Virus record (IMG/VR): IMGVR_UViG_3300033153_009397
Span: 16,004 to 80,003 of that record
Direction: 5' to 3' (one strand)
Origin: a virus
DNA length: 64,000 nt
A program made the position numbers and the translations under genes. Each line of letters starts with the position of its first letter. Position 1 is the stretch's first letter. Under the pieces are notes generated by a model that made no database searches, was not told where the DNA came from, and saw only the letters and a program-made list of their open reading frames with translations. Of the stretch, positions 30,850 through 40,355 are shown piece after piece.

Positions 30850-33800
30850 TTATTTTTGTATGGCAAAAAAATCATCAACTTGTGTATTAATTATTTTCTT
30901 TTTAGGCATTGTATCTTTTACTGGTTGTATTAATTGTTTAAAAACATTATTGAGTCTTTTGATATATTCTTGGTAGTCTAAATCCCTTTTTTTGGCTATT
31001 TCTATGGGTTCCACGCCTAGTATTTTATTATCCATGGACGGTTTATCAATGACGTAAACAAAGTCGATAAATGAGCCTTTTCTCATGATGATATTTTCAT
31101 CAATAGGATGTTTACTGGATGATTGAATAGCTTCAACTAATTTTTTGGCAGCACGAACATGAGGAGCTCTTTGTTGAGTATATTTAGAAAGAGGACGAGA
31201 AAGCTGTTTAGTAATCTTATAATCTTCAATACTGCCATGTTTTAATCGTATACCTCTAACAAATTTATCTCTAATGGCAATAAGATTGAAGTAAAGTTCT
31301 TTAATTTGCTCGGGACGGTTAAATTTTTCAATGGCTGCTATCCACTCATTGAAAGCTTGCTGTATGATGAGAGGGGTATCTCTCTTCTTGCCAACTAATC
31401 CTTTAATTGTTTTATGAAGCTTACCGTCTTTTTGTTCAATAACTACATAGTTTTTCTTTTTATGCAGTACAAGTATTAAGCCCGTTTCTTCTATATCTAT
31501 GTCTACATCATATTTTTCACTAATTTTTGGCTGCATTGTTTCTTTAAAGTGATTTACATCTAAACCTTTAATGAAAACACTGTCGGTATTATGTACAATT
31601 AGTTCTCCCACCCCAGCATGAAAATGATGGTTGTAAGTTGTAAGGTCGTATACATTTTCTTCTTCTTCTCTTAATAGTTCTATTTTTTTTATTTTTGTTG
31701 AGGAGTATCTTTGGTTGTTATTTGATATATTAAGACGAAATATATCTAATTTATCTCTTCTGGTATTAATAGAAACTTTATATCCTATTGACTTGGCGAG
31801 AAAATAGAGTCCTTGAGCTCCTATTTTACCTTTAATATCACATCTTAAGGAACCACTTTTTTTATCTCCATCCCCTCGATAATATCCTTCAAAGAAGGCT
31901 TTTTTTATCTCCTTTTTGCTATTAAGTATAATTGAAGGTATTTTCTTGTAACCATCTTCTGTGTATAAACTTAGATAGATTTTTACCATATCTTTTATGT
32001 TGCCTTTTGGTATAACTCTATATATTTTCGTACTCTTTCTGATATCTATGATTTTGAAGTCAGTAAAATGTCCGTAGACTTTGAGTAATTTCTTTTTTAA
32101 TTCCTTCATTAGTGGTAAATTATTTTTTCCTATATACCAAGAGTATTTTGTTCCCCATTTGGTATTATAAATACCACAACTACCATCGGCAAGAAATAAA
32201 CCCATTATCCAAGCTTCGTCTTTGGAAATATAATTCATGTTACTTTTTATTTCTGGAAAAGAGTGTAAAAGTTTATCACCAATTAGTATCTCAGAAGGTC
32301 TAACTATATTATTATTGGGTTTTAATAATGAATGGTCTTCTGTAACATCTACACAACCAGTATGAGTTAGTATTCTATAAATTTTCTTTTTGGTTTTGTG
32401 TTTATGTATTTTTAGAATTCTTGTCCAACCTTTTTCTGTCCACACTCTTAGATTTTCTCTAAATTCATGGTTTTCTAATTCTTTTATTGGCATGATTTCT
32501 ATGTAACCATCTAAGTTGGTTATTATTGGTGTATCTGCTGTTACACTATCTCCATAGAATACGGTTAAACCTTCTGCTTCAAATGTTTCTTTGATGCCAA
32601 TAAGGGTATCTCGTCCAGTGGCTGTTACACACTCTGCAACTGGACCGCAGAAAAAGGGGAAAGATTCAAAACCAGCAACTCCATAACTGGCATTGATGAT
32701 TACTTTTAGCCATTGTTCAATAACTTTGGCTATAGCATTAGTATTTTTCATGGGCTTATAATAGTAAACTCTTGCATCCTTGATGAAACCAACAACTGAA
32801 GGAAAGAGACCAATGTATTTGGTACAAACTTGATGATAAGCACCTTCAGAAACTTTTATTTTATTATCTTTACATTCTTCATGACCACAATTCATTGTAG
32901 TATAACATAAGTTATGGTTTACAATCATGGTGGGATAAAGAGAGGCTACATCAGCAACAATAATATCGTAGTGTACTCCTTTTTCCGGCTCAATGACTAT
33001 TGCTCCTCCATATCTCTTACCAGTGGTTGAAGCGGAAAGTATTTTTCCTATTGCACTTAATTCAATACGAGAAATGGCTAACATGTTGTAGAAATGAAGG
33101 GCACGATAGAATATATTTGATATAATAGCCGAAACTTGTCGTCTAACAGCACTTTCTACTGTTAAATGACCCATCCTCATTGCCATACAAATAAGTTTCA
33201 TTACTACTTCATTGTCAAAAGTAGCCAGTTTTAAGCAAAGAGATGTATCTTGAGCATTGTAATATAGTAATTCTTGCATACAGAGGTCTGTTACTCTTCC
33301 TTCATAGTCATATTTTGTCTCTCCTATGAGTTCTTTTGATACATCATCAAGAGAGTTTTGTTTGTATTTGTTTTTAAAAGCGTAATTTTTAATGCTTGGA
33401 TTAGAAAAGAATGGATAAAGGTCAATGAGGAACTTGTCTTTCAATCCTTTTACTATGCGGTCTTTTTTCTTATATGTTCTATCTTCATCTTCTGGTCGCA
33501 TAAATCCCCATATTCTACTATCATAAATTCCCAGATATTTCATTCTGGTGACAATATAGGGAATATCAAACATATCAAGGTTATATCCTACCACGAATTT
33601 TTGTTTCATAGCAAATAAGAATATCATAAATTTCTTTAGGAGTTCCACTTCATTATCACATATTCTAATAAGATGATTAGGATGTTTGAGGTTAAATTTT
33701 TTGACTTTTATTTTTCTGACCTCATCTGATATAACGAATGATAGGTGATGAATATCATCTCCTTTGTACCAACTCAAGGTAATGGAAGAAATAGGTGAAA

Positions 33801-34479
33801 CCGCCTCAAACGAATTTAAGGCATCTCTAAAGTTAAAATCTATTTCGATATCTAACGCTACCAGATGCTCCTTAAATTGTGGGAACGGAGTAGTGAAGAT
33901 ACTCATCATCCAATCATACATTTTTTTTGGTAGTTCTTTTTTGTATCTTTCTATTTGTTTTAGATTATAAATAGGGTGATGTTTTACATGGTACCAATCA
34001 ATCTCTGGAGATATAGTTGATATATTATAAGGCATACCAATTGTAATATTATGTTCTATGTTAAAGAGGTCGGCATATTTTATATGGTTGTTATATACGA
34101 AAGTAGGAAGCAAAAGTTGACTTAGTCCAGTTCCAGTATCTCTATCTGTAACATATCTAGGTTGAGTAACTATAACTTTGGTTACCTTCATTTTTTTTCG
34201 TGTTCTGGGATGAATTTTATCTACTTCTTCACATCCTATAACTTTTTTATTGTTCCAATATGGTTCTCCCCGTTCATTTAGTTTAACATATCCACATTCT
34301 CTTACTTTTTCGATGTTTAAGAGCTGTGATTCTTTTAATCTGGTATAAAAATAGGGTCGGTGAGATTTTCCATGCGGTATCTCGGTTAATTTTCCAGTTT
34401 CATCATTCCAGAAGATTAATACTTGTCCCGTTCTGCTTCCTTCTTTATTATATTTAGTGCTTATCAGCCATTCGGTCAT
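30850..34479 (-). CDS. polB: Family B DNA polymerase with intein
   Basis: 1209-aa precursor; about 889 aa after splicing. Exonuclease motifs: DIEIDF (about 209), YNLDMFDIPY, and YNAQDTSLC. Polymerase motifs: A DVASLYPTM, B KVIINASYG, C YGD/TDS split by the intein. All catalytic acids are present, so a proofreading replicase is expected. The C-terminal thumb (LSRPLSKY.Q..PHV.AA) is intact. It is the core replicative enzyme beside a methyltransferase and the primase-helicase. Start ATG 34479 overlaps the upstream gene by 26 nt. Confidence 0.95.
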   Translation of the reverse strand: MTEWLISTKYNKEGSRTGQVLIFWNDETGKLTEIPHGKSHRPYFYTRLKESQLLNIEKVRECGYVKLNERGEPYWNNKKVIGCEEVDKIHPRTRKKMKVTKVIVTQPRYVTDRDTGTGLSQLLLPTFVYNNHIKYADLFNIEHNITIGMPYNISTISPEIDWYHVKHHPIYNLKQIERYKKELPKKMYDWMMSIFTTPFPQFKEHLVALDIEIDFNFRDALNSFEAVSPISSITLSWYKGDDIHHLSFVISDEVRKIKVKKFNLKHPNHLIRICDNEVELLKKFMIFLFAMKQKFVVGYNLDMFDIPYIVTRMKYLGIYDSRIWGFMRPEDEDRTYKKKDRIVKGLKDKFLIDLYPFFSNPSIKNYAFKNKYKQNSLDDVSKELIGETKYDYEGRVTDLCMQELLYYNAQDTSLCLKLATFDNEVVMKLICMAMRMGHLTVESAVRRQVSAIISNIFYRALHFYNMLAISRIELSAIGKILSASTTGKRYGGAIVIEPEKGVHYDIIVADVASLYPTMIVNHNLCYTTMNCGHEECKDNKIKVSEGAYHQVCTKYIGLFPSVVGFIKDARVYYYKPMKNTNAIAKVIEQWLKVIINASYGVAGFESFPFFCGPVAECVTATGRDTLIGIKETFEAEGLTVFYGDSVTADTPIITNLDGYIEIMPIKELENHEFRENLRVWTEKGWTRILKIHKHKTKKKIYRILTHTGCVDVTEDHSLLKPNNNIVRPSEILIGDKLLHSFPEIKSNMNYISKDEAWIMGLFLADGSCGIYNTKWGTKYSWYIGKNNLPLMKELKKKLLKVYGHFTDFKIIDIRKSTKIYRVIPKGNIKDMVKIYLSLYTEDGYKKIPSIILNSKKEIKKAFFEGYYRGDGDKKSGSLRCDIKGKIGAQGLYFLAKSIGYKVSINTRRDKLDIFRLNISNNNQRYSSTKIKKIELLREEEENVYDLTTYNHHFHAGVGELIVHNTDSVFIKGLDVNHFKETMQPKISEKYDVDIDIEETGLILVLHKKKNYVVIEQKDGKLHKTIKGLVGKKRDTPLIIQQAFNEWIAAIEKFNRPEQIKELYFNLIAIRDKFVRGIRLKHGSIEDYKITKQLSRPLSKYTQQRAPHVRAAKKLVEAIQSSSKHPIDENIIMRKGSFIDFVYVIDKPSMDNKILGVEPIEIAKKRDLDYQEYIKRLNNVFKQLIQPVKDTMPKKKIINTQVDDFFAIQK
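31588..32547 (-). other. Intein with LAGLIDADG endonuclease inside PolB motif C
   Basis: 320 residues (precursor 645-964) inserted exactly between YGD and TDS of polymerase motif C, the site known as pol-c. It begins with Ser (SVTADTPII), has the block B TEDHSLLKP, and ends with VHN before the +1 Thr, so splicing residues look complete. LFLADG and GYYRGDG are the two LAGLIDADG motifs of a homing endonuclease, so it could be mobile. Confidence 0.9.
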
Positions 34480-34744
34480 TTTTTATACTCTCCATTTTTA
34501 GTCCAGCTTTATCCATCTGGAATTTAACGAATCTTACATGATTTTTATGGCTTATTTCTTCTTTTGTACAGTGGTCTATTATCTGCAACCGTAGTTCTTC
34601 CAGAAAGTCCATTAGTGGTAGTTTATCCATTGGTAAAAACCCATTTTCGTCAAACTCATTTAGTTGTGTTGCTGCAGCAAGTAGAATACTGTAGAACATG
34701 TTCGCTTTTTCTTTACCAAATATTATTTTTATTTCTTCTTCCAT
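34454..34744 (-). CDS. Hypothetical helical protein
   Basis: 96 aa. Helical with FLEELRLQIIDHCTKEEIS and a final basic section. It overlaps the methyltransferase upstream by 32 nt and polB by 26 nt, so it is surely co-expressed with them. No family recognised. Confidence 0.55.
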   Translation of the reverse strand: MEEEIKIIFGKEKANMFYSILLAAATQLNEFDENGFLPMDKLPLMDFLEELRLQIIDHCTKEEISHKNHVRFVKFQMDKAGLKMESIKNDRMADKH

Positions 34745-35564
34745 ATTTATTTAACCTCTTTTTTGTTGCTTCTACATATGATTTGGCTATATCGCAGCCA
34801 TAGAAGTTGCAGCCTAAATGATTAGCTACTAAGGCAGTTGTTCCTCCACCCATAAATGGGTCATATACTGTAAAATTTTCTTTTCTATCATAATCCCAGT
34901 GAACTTTTATGCATGTTTCTGGGAATTCTGGAGGAAATTCTGTTGGGTTGAATCTTTTGACGTTTTGATTGTATTTTAATATGTTTATATCCCATACATC
35001 TCCTCTATCTCTGAATACTTTACCATACATCTCCATTTGTCTTTGTCTGGAAGCTTCATATCTTTTATCCATCAAATAGGCCTTACTATATTCTGTTCCT
35101 ATTCGGGATTTATCTAATTTGTGGTCACCTTTAGCAAACATGAATACATATTCTTTATATATCGAAAACTTTTTTACATATTTTGTCGGGGCGATAGGTT
35201 GCTTATTAGGCATAAACCATATAATATCTTGAATGAATTTCCATTCGGAGTGGTCTTCTATTTTTTGTACAATTGTTCCCATTGCCTTAAAATATGTAGA
35301 AATCTCTTTGGTATTGGGTTTGAGGTTTAAAAACATTAATGCCCCATCATTGCATATTTTGTCGGTGGGGTGAAGGCTATAAATTATAGTGTCCATCCAC
35401 TCTTGTAAAGGTAAATTATCGCTGGTTGCAGCGTAGATTTTTCCTATGTTATACTGGGGTGAAGTACATATTACATCTACTTTTGGTTTATTGTAAGAAT
35501 GTATCAGCCCGTAGATATAATTATGAAAATCTAAGGCATCATGACATAGAAGTATTTGTTCCAT
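34713..35564 (-). CDS. DNA methyltransferase (N4/N6, beta class)
   Basis: 283 aa. Catalytic motif TSPQYN at residues 34-39 comes first, SAM motif DPFMGGGTTALVA at about 235 last; the order is beta class. The usual S/D-P-P-Y is SPQY here, with Gln in place of the second Pro, which is unusual but tolerated in some relatives. The SP start favours N4-cytosine. It is the second orphan methyltransferase, co-transcribed with polB, so the modification may be laid down during replication. Confidence 0.85.
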   Translation of the reverse strand: MEQILLCHDALDFHNYIYGLIHSYNKPKVDVICTSPQYNIGKIYAATSDNLPLQEWMDTIIYSLHPTDKICNDGALMFLNLKPNTKEISTYFKAMGTIVQKIEDHSEWKFIQDIIWFMPNKQPIAPTKYVKKFSIYKEYVFMFAKGDHKLDKSRIGTEYSKAYLMDKRYEASRQRQMEMYGKVFRDRGDVWDINILKYNQNVKRFNPTEFPPEFPETCIKVHWDYDRKENFTVYDPFMGGGTTALVANHLGCNFYGCDIAKSYVEATKKRLNKYGRRNKNNIW

Positions 35565-35670
35565 TATATCAATCCTAAATATATTAATACTTGTTTTACA
35601 GTAAATATAGTTATTACAATGTACAAAATTATCAAGAATTCACTCGTCATAATTAAAAGTAAGACCTAAC

Positions 35671-35680
35671 ATATTTAAAT
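35671..35680. promoter_or_regulatory. Orphan TATA box without assigned gene
   Basis: ATATTTAAAT is self-complementary. To the right it predicts a plus transcript from about 35702 where no gene exists; to the left it predicts a minus transcript from about 35650 with an 85-nt leader to ATG 35564. Either a long-leader promoter for the methyltransferase or a short RNA. Confidence 0.4.
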
Positions 35681-35742
35681 ATTTCTAACATTACGGTTCG
35701 GGCACGGGAAAATTGTACCAAAAATTTTTTCAAAAATGGTGA

Positions 35743-35934
35743 TTAAGGGATTTGGTCTAAGAAGTGAGAAATTTCATCGGTTTTTTCTTGGATTTTTCGC
35801 TGGTAATAGGCTTTTTTACCACGACTGGTAGTAGTTCTGCGAAGCTCAAGATAGCCGTCTATTTTACCTACTAAGTTGCGTAAATGATGTACGTAACCTC
35901 GTACTTCATCACGAGTGTAGGTCTCCCTCGTCAT
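35743..35934 (-). CDS. Small basic helical protein
   Basis: 63 aa with basic helices (DEVRGYVHHLRNLVGKIDGYL, then KKAYYQRKIQEKTDEI), a helical hairpin. ATGA overlap with the 35931 gene. Unrecognised. Confidence 0.55.
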   Translation of the reverse strand: MTRETYTRDEVRGYVHHLRNLVGKIDGYLELRRTTTSRGKKAYYQRKIQEKTDEISHFLDQIP

Positions 35935-36110
35935 TTTTTACCCTTTCTTTGTTTTTTGTAGTGTTCATCAATTCGTTTGTTATATTCATCGATAAGTTGT
36001 TCTGCCGCTTTGGGAAAGGCTTCTCGTTTTTTTCTCAGCTCTTTTGCTAATTGCTCAGAGGACATCTTTTTAATTTTTTCTTGGTCATCGACATCTTTAT
36101 TGTAACTCAT
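35931..36110 (-). CDS. Small basic helical protein
   Basis: 59 aa. Highly charged helix (EQLAKELRKKREAFPKAAEQL) and a lysine-rich end (HYKKQRKGKK). ATGA coupling to the next gene and GGTGAT before ATG 36110 support it. Its mRNA has an 80-nt leader with a 7-bp hairpin. Confidence 0.5.
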   Translation of the reverse strand: MSYNKDVDDQEKIKKMSSEQLAKELRKKREAFPKAAEQLIDEYNKRIDEHYKKQRKGKK

Positions 36111-36220
36111 CTAATCACCATGCATAAGGAGGTTTCTGGGCAAGGAAATGACCGAGAACCTTGCCTCAGAAGAATTAGCTGCACTTACGCAATATACAAA
36201 GGGTACCGAACTATTTAAAT
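36111..36220 (-). promoter_or_regulatory. Promoter and structured leader of genes 35743-36110
   Basis: TATA TTTAAAT at 36214-36220 predicts minus-strand transcription from about 36190. The leader forms GGCAAGG (36139-36145) with CCTTGCC (36159-36165), a 7-bp stem, and contains CCTCC downstream that might pair with purine-rich ribosome sites. A translational control element is possible. Confidence 0.4.
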
Positions 36221-36236
36221 TTATTGATGTAGAATT

Positions 36237-39200
36237 TTAGATGTAATAATTGGGGTCAGAAACAAGTCTCTTAAAAATAAGTTCTCCATCTGTATTTTTA
36301 TGCCAAGTTATACCAAAATGAGAGAGAAGATTAGGGATGGCTCGAAGTTCGCCAAGAAAGTCTCTTCCAAGATAAAGTTCTTTCTTAGCTCTGTTCTCAG
36401 TAAGCTGTTCATGTTTCTCAAAGTATTTTACAAATCTAACAAAGCGGTCATCTAGCAGAGCACCAAAACGTAACCATGCTTTGCCTATTTTAATGAACTC
36501 TTTATTCATGCCACGACTAGAGATACCTCTGTATTCTCGCATTTTTGCTATGTGGGGGATAGGGACATCTTCATCCATTTGAATAATTTCCATGACTTTA
36601 TTATAAGAGATACCCCAACAATAAACCAAGCTCTGTTCCTTAGCTGATGGGTCCTTTACTCTTCCTATTGTTTGATAAAACGTTTGATGCATATTCATTT
36701 TCTCTAACATATCTGATAGTTCAAAGGCATTCAAGTCTTGAAAAAGTTCTTCTTCATGATAATATCTTGCTAACCATAAATGGCTACCTTTGGGGGGAGC
36801 TGGAGGACATGCAGCAATCATTATTCTTTTCTTGCTTCCTACTCCTACAGTTTTATCTGACCTATACCATGTTACTTCTAAGTTATAAGGAAGATGTTTT
36901 TGTCTTTTCAGTGTCTGTATAAGACGATAAATAAACCTTTTATTGGGAAGTACTAACATGACATTCTCTGTTCCGTGAGCTTCGCAGACCATGTTGACAA
37001 ATTTTATTAAATCTTCTATGTGTTTTTGACTATTAGGGTGTTTGTTTAGCTGTTTAGCTGATACATTTCTAACACCACAAATAACTAACTGATTATCACA
37101 AGTTTTTCTGGGGTCTCCTATGACAAATCTCTTAAAATCTACTCCAAATACATCGCTTATCTTGGCTAAAGGCATAGTAGCATCAGTAACAATAATTTGG
37201 TTCTTGAAATGTTCTACAGTCATTTTTACAAACTGTTTAGTCATGTCTATCTTGGGAGTGGTTGTGAAAACTACTGAAGCTGGTTTATCTGGTGTAGGAG
37301 TGCTTTGCATCCACCAAGATTCATTCTGTAATAATACTAACATTCTTTCCAGACTATTAAGGTGAATATTAAAGTCTTTAGCATACTTACTAATCATTGC
37401 ATAATAAGAGAAGAAGTTTTCTTTATAATTACTTAACTCGGAAGGGGATAAAAAATTGCCTATTTTGTAAGTAGTAGATTTCTCAAAGATACCATTCAAA
37501 GCCGCCCTTCTAATAAACGGGTCAAATTTATTTATAAATTCGTCTGCTAGTTCAACTATCTTATTTATAGTTTGATTGTTATATTTCTCTATGAGCCTAG
37601 CTACATCTTGTGAGAGTTCATAAGTGTAATCAAAGAATTTTTCTCCCACTTCATTCTGTTCATATACAGTTATTTCAAGGGGAGAAGCTTGAACAAGCTT
37701 GGAAATTTCATCCATGAAAACGATATCAAAAGAGTTGTATAAGACACTGACAAATTCTTGAGCTTCTTTTTCTACGTTACTAAGAAGTGAGGTAAGCTTG
37801 TCATATGTTATGAATACTATGTCATAATCCATAATCCTTTCCATGATTGTTCTGTAAGCACACTTACCTACCTTTTCTCCTATCTGATACAAAGCATGGT
37901 CATGTTCAGAGACTATGATAGGTATTGGATATTCTCCTTCTCTATGAGGATACTCAAATACCTCTTCATAATATTCACAGTAACGATACTCGCTACTCCC
38001 CGACTGTGCCACAGCACAAGACGGTTTAGATTGGAACATCATATTTTTCCATTGCACTCCTTCTTCTCCCCAATTAGGATTTTCTTTTTTCTTCTTCTCT
38101 AAATCCATGAGAGTAAATCTAAGTTTTAAACAAGCCTTCATATTAGCTGATAATACTGCTCCTTCTATACTCTCTCCATATATATCATATATAAGCCTCA
38201 TTGCATCTACAAATACTTCTCTTGCTATTCTGTTGGTAGGGGTTACTACTAACATTCTCTTGCCATGAAATGTTGCTGCTCTAATAAGACTGGTAGTAAA
38301 ACCAGCTCGAGTAGTCTTTATGGCTTCAAAGTTGGTGGTAGGATTTCTAACTAACTCACTGACTAATGATGTAATAACTTCAAACTCATGTTCTGAGGAA
38401 GCAAACTTCTCTTTCTCTACAGTTACTACTGATTTGGGTTTGGGAAACATACAATAACTTCTTCTACATTTGGCTGCATCTTTTGGTGTACAGCAATAGA
38501 ATTCACTTTTTTTATCTTGCATTTTATCGCAGTGTGGTGGCATATCTGGTTGGTCTGGATTTCCATATGTCCATGCTACAAGTTGTATCTTATCTTTGTT
38601 TTGTGGAGTATTATCTTCCTCGTCATTTACTACAAATCTTATAAACAATGCACATTCATCTGGCGTATATCCCTTCCCTCCAAAATCGTCATACCTCATT
38701 GCTCCTAAATACCTAACCAGTATCATTCTCATCCAGTGGTCTCTTCTGTTTATCCAAGCATTTCTTATGCATGGAGGTGTATCAAATGGGTCTGTTCTAT
38801 TGACAAGATTAGTCATCTCTTGTAGTAATGCTTTTTGTTCATCTGTTAAAATGGTATTTGGTTCTGGTACCATCACTTCATATTCTGCATGGCCTTTTCC
38901 TTGATACGGTCTTCTTACTACTATCTTTGCTGTTTCATGCATTACCTCTTTGATTATATCTTCAAACTGGAATTCTTTATAGTATAGAGGCTTTATCTTT
39001 AGATATTTATATTTACTATATAGTATTGTTCTTGTAGCATTCATTTCTCCGTTGTCGTATTCTACTGGGACACAGTAGAATGTTTCATATGATAGCTTGG
39101 TATATACCGTGTATGGAAGTCTGTAGACGTGTCTTCCTCTCTTGTACAAAGAGGTATCAATGATAATGAGGTATTTGATATTATCTAATTCTATTATTTT

Positions 39201-39785
39201 TCCTATTCCTTTTTTGTTTCGTTTATTCTTTGGTAAAGGAGAGTTCTTGGCATTAAGCATAAAGAAACCTTTACATCTGCTACTACATCTATGTATCTTC
39301 CCCATTCTGGCATATTTTTTCTGTTGAATACATTCTTCTAATATTCCTTTTTCTCCCCATAATATATCTATAAAGTCTGCCTTATCTACCTCTTTATGAT
39401 ATCTTTGTACTCTATACATTCCTTGTCCAGTAATGTATGATGTCCACTTGTATTCTGGATGTTCTTTATCCCATTCATTCCAGAAGTGTATGGCTGCTCG
39501 TAGTTTTAATTCCCTTATTTGATTAACTGTATATTCTTCTTCGATGTATGGAGTTAATATTTCTACATCTGTATCTATTACAAAATCAGTATGACCATGT
39601 CCTTCTAAGGTTCTAAACAATGGCTTGTTGGTATTTATGCCGTATCTATCGAAGATATCTTGCCATTGATATATCTCTTCTCCTCCTTCCTCTTTTCTTC
39701 TTCCCATCGATATAGCTTTAGCACCATCTAATAGCCTAAGCACAACATCATTGATTTGTTGTAGTTTATTTTCTACCTCGGTCAT
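36237..39785 (-). CDS. Primase-helicase fusion (PriS-like AEP plus SF2 helicase)
   Basis: 1182 aa. Residues about 60-310 look like an archaeo-eukaryotic primase: FVIDTDVEI as the acidic metal motif, CSSRC as a zinc pair near 170, and GRHVYRLPYTVYTKL, the usual 'R.lP.S...ktg' nucleotide loop. Residues about 410-440 hold MPPHCDKM...CCTPKDAAKCRRSYC, a cysteine set like the PriL-type Fe-S or zinc module. From about 480 comes a superfamily 2 helicase: a non-standard Walker A region (TTRAGFTTSL instead of GxGKT), MDEIS, FTTTPK and, near 1038, QTIGRVKDP. Together it would prime and unwind viral DNA. Leaderless from TATA 39810-39817. Confidence 0.75.
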   Translation of the reverse strand: MTEVENKLQQINDVVLRLLDGAKAISMGRRKEEGGEEIYQWQDIFDRYGINTNKPLFRTLEGHGHTDFVIDTDVEILTPYIEEEYTVNQIRELKLRAAIHFWNEWDKEHPEYKWTSYITGQGMYRVQRYHKEVDKADFIDILWGEKGILEECIQQKKYARMGKIHRCSSRCKGFFMLNAKNSPLPKNKRNKKGIGKIIELDNIKYLIIIDTSLYKRGRHVYRLPYTVYTKLSYETFYCVPVEYDNGEMNATRTILYSKYKYLKIKPLYYKEFQFEDIIKEVMHETAKIVVRRPYQGKGHAEYEVMVPEPNTILTDEQKALLQEMTNLVNRTDPFDTPPCIRNAWINRRDHWMRMILVRYLGAMRYDDFGGKGYTPDECALFIRFVVNDEEDNTPQNKDKIQLVAWTYGNPDQPDMPPHCDKMQDKKSEFYCCTPKDAAKCRRSYCMFPKPKSVVTVEKEKFASSEHEFEVITSLVSELVRNPTTNFEAIKTTRAGFTTSLIRAATFHGKRMLVVTPTNRIAREVFVDAMRLIYDIYGESIEGAVLSANMKACLKLRFTLMDLEKKKKENPNWGEEGVQWKNMMFQSKPSCAVAQSGSSEYRYCEYYEEVFEYPHREGEYPIPIIVSEHDHALYQIGEKVGKCAYRTIMERIMDYDIVFITYDKLTSLLSNVEKEAQEFVSVLYNSFDIVFMDEISKLVQASPLEITVYEQNEVGEKFFDYTYELSQDVARLIEKYNNQTINKIVELADEFINKFDPFIRRAALNGIFEKSTTYKIGNFLSPSELSNYKENFFSYYAMISKYAKDFNIHLNSLERMLVLLQNESWWMQSTPTPDKPASVVFTTTPKIDMTKQFVKMTVEHFKNQIIVTDATMPLAKISDVFGVDFKRFVIGDPRKTCDNQLVICGVRNVSAKQLNKHPNSQKHIEDLIKFVNMVCEAHGTENVMLVLPNKRFIYRLIQTLKRQKHLPYNLEVTWYRSDKTVGVGSKKRIMIAACPPAPPKGSHLWLARYYHEEELFQDLNAFELSDMLEKMNMHQTFYQTIGRVKDPSAKEQSLVYCWGISYNKVMEIIQMDEDVPIPHIAKMREYRGISSRGMNKEFIKIGKAWLRFGALLDDRFVRFVKYFEKHEQLTENRAKKELYLGRDFLGELRAIPNLLSHFGITWHKNTDGELIFKRLVSDPNYYI

Positions 39786-39841
39786 GCAGTTTCACATTTG
39801 TTTTTTGACATTTAAATATTTTCATTGAGAGTATCGGAATA

Positions 39842-39848
39842 TTTAAAT
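39842..39848 (+). promoter_or_regulatory. TATA box of gene 39872
   Basis: TTTAAAT centred 27 nt before ATG 39872. It supports ATG 39872, rather than ATG 39981, as the intended start of the gene interrupted at the G run. Confidence 0.6.
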
Positions 39849-39871
39849 GTGATAAAAGTATTAGTTTCTTA

Positions 39872-39949
39872 ATGAAAACCAGAAAACAATATCAAGATGA
39901 ACTTTTAGAGCATAAAGAAATGTGGATAATGAGGGGGGGTTTATATTGA
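39872..39949 (+). pseudogene. N-terminal part of a gene split by a G7 run
   Basis: 25 codons, starting MKTRKQYQDELLEHKE, correctly placed behind a TATA box. The frame ends just after GGGGGGG (39933-39939). Dropping one G continues as VYIDASRVQECFTH into the 39981 frame, giving one 160-aa protein. So this is either a sequencing or assembly error, a phase-variable tract, or programmed frameshifting. Confidence 0.55.
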
Positions 39950-39980
39950 TGCTTCTCGTGTACAAGAATGTTTTACACAT

Positions 39981-40355
39981 ATGATAATTACCCTCTCATT
40001 TAAAATATCATATGATATTGCGGAACATTTATCGTTTGTAAATGATATGTTTGAATATAAAGGAGAAGAAAAAGGACACGAATATATTTCTTATCTATAT
40101 AGTAGATGTGATATAGGAAAAGTACTATGTGCTGAAGTTAGTAGACAGTTTGGTGAGGCTAAGGTTAATATAAAAATAAAATTGTCACCCAGATTTTATG
40201 AGATTTATAAATTATTTTATTATTTTTGGTTAAAACCCGATGAGGAATATCAACGAGAATATAAGTATTCACTAAATCCAGTTTGTAAGAACTCCCTCCA
40301 CAAGCATATGGAAAGAAAAGTAAAAAAACTTTTCAGTTCCGATAAAAACATTTAA
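39981..40355 (+). CDS. Hypothetical protein (main part of split gene)
   Basis: 124 aa from ATG 39981. Beta-strand and helix mix (MIITLSFKISYDIAEHLSFV; AKVNIKIKLSPRFYEIYKLF) with a basic C-terminus. The coding sense extends upstream to the G run at 39933-39939, in frame with a 25-codon leader after a one-base skip. No family recognised. Confidence 0.55.
   Translation: MIITLSFKISYDIAEHLSFVNDMFEYKGEEKGHEYISYLYSRCDIGKVLCAEVSRQFGEAKVNIKIKLSPRFYEIYKLFYYFWLKPDEEYQREYKYSLNPVCKNSLHKHMERKVKKLFSSDKNI

Noticed and set aside
35692-35720. GGTTCG-like sequence recalling a tRNA T-loop
   Set aside because: No matching acceptor or anticodon stems around it.
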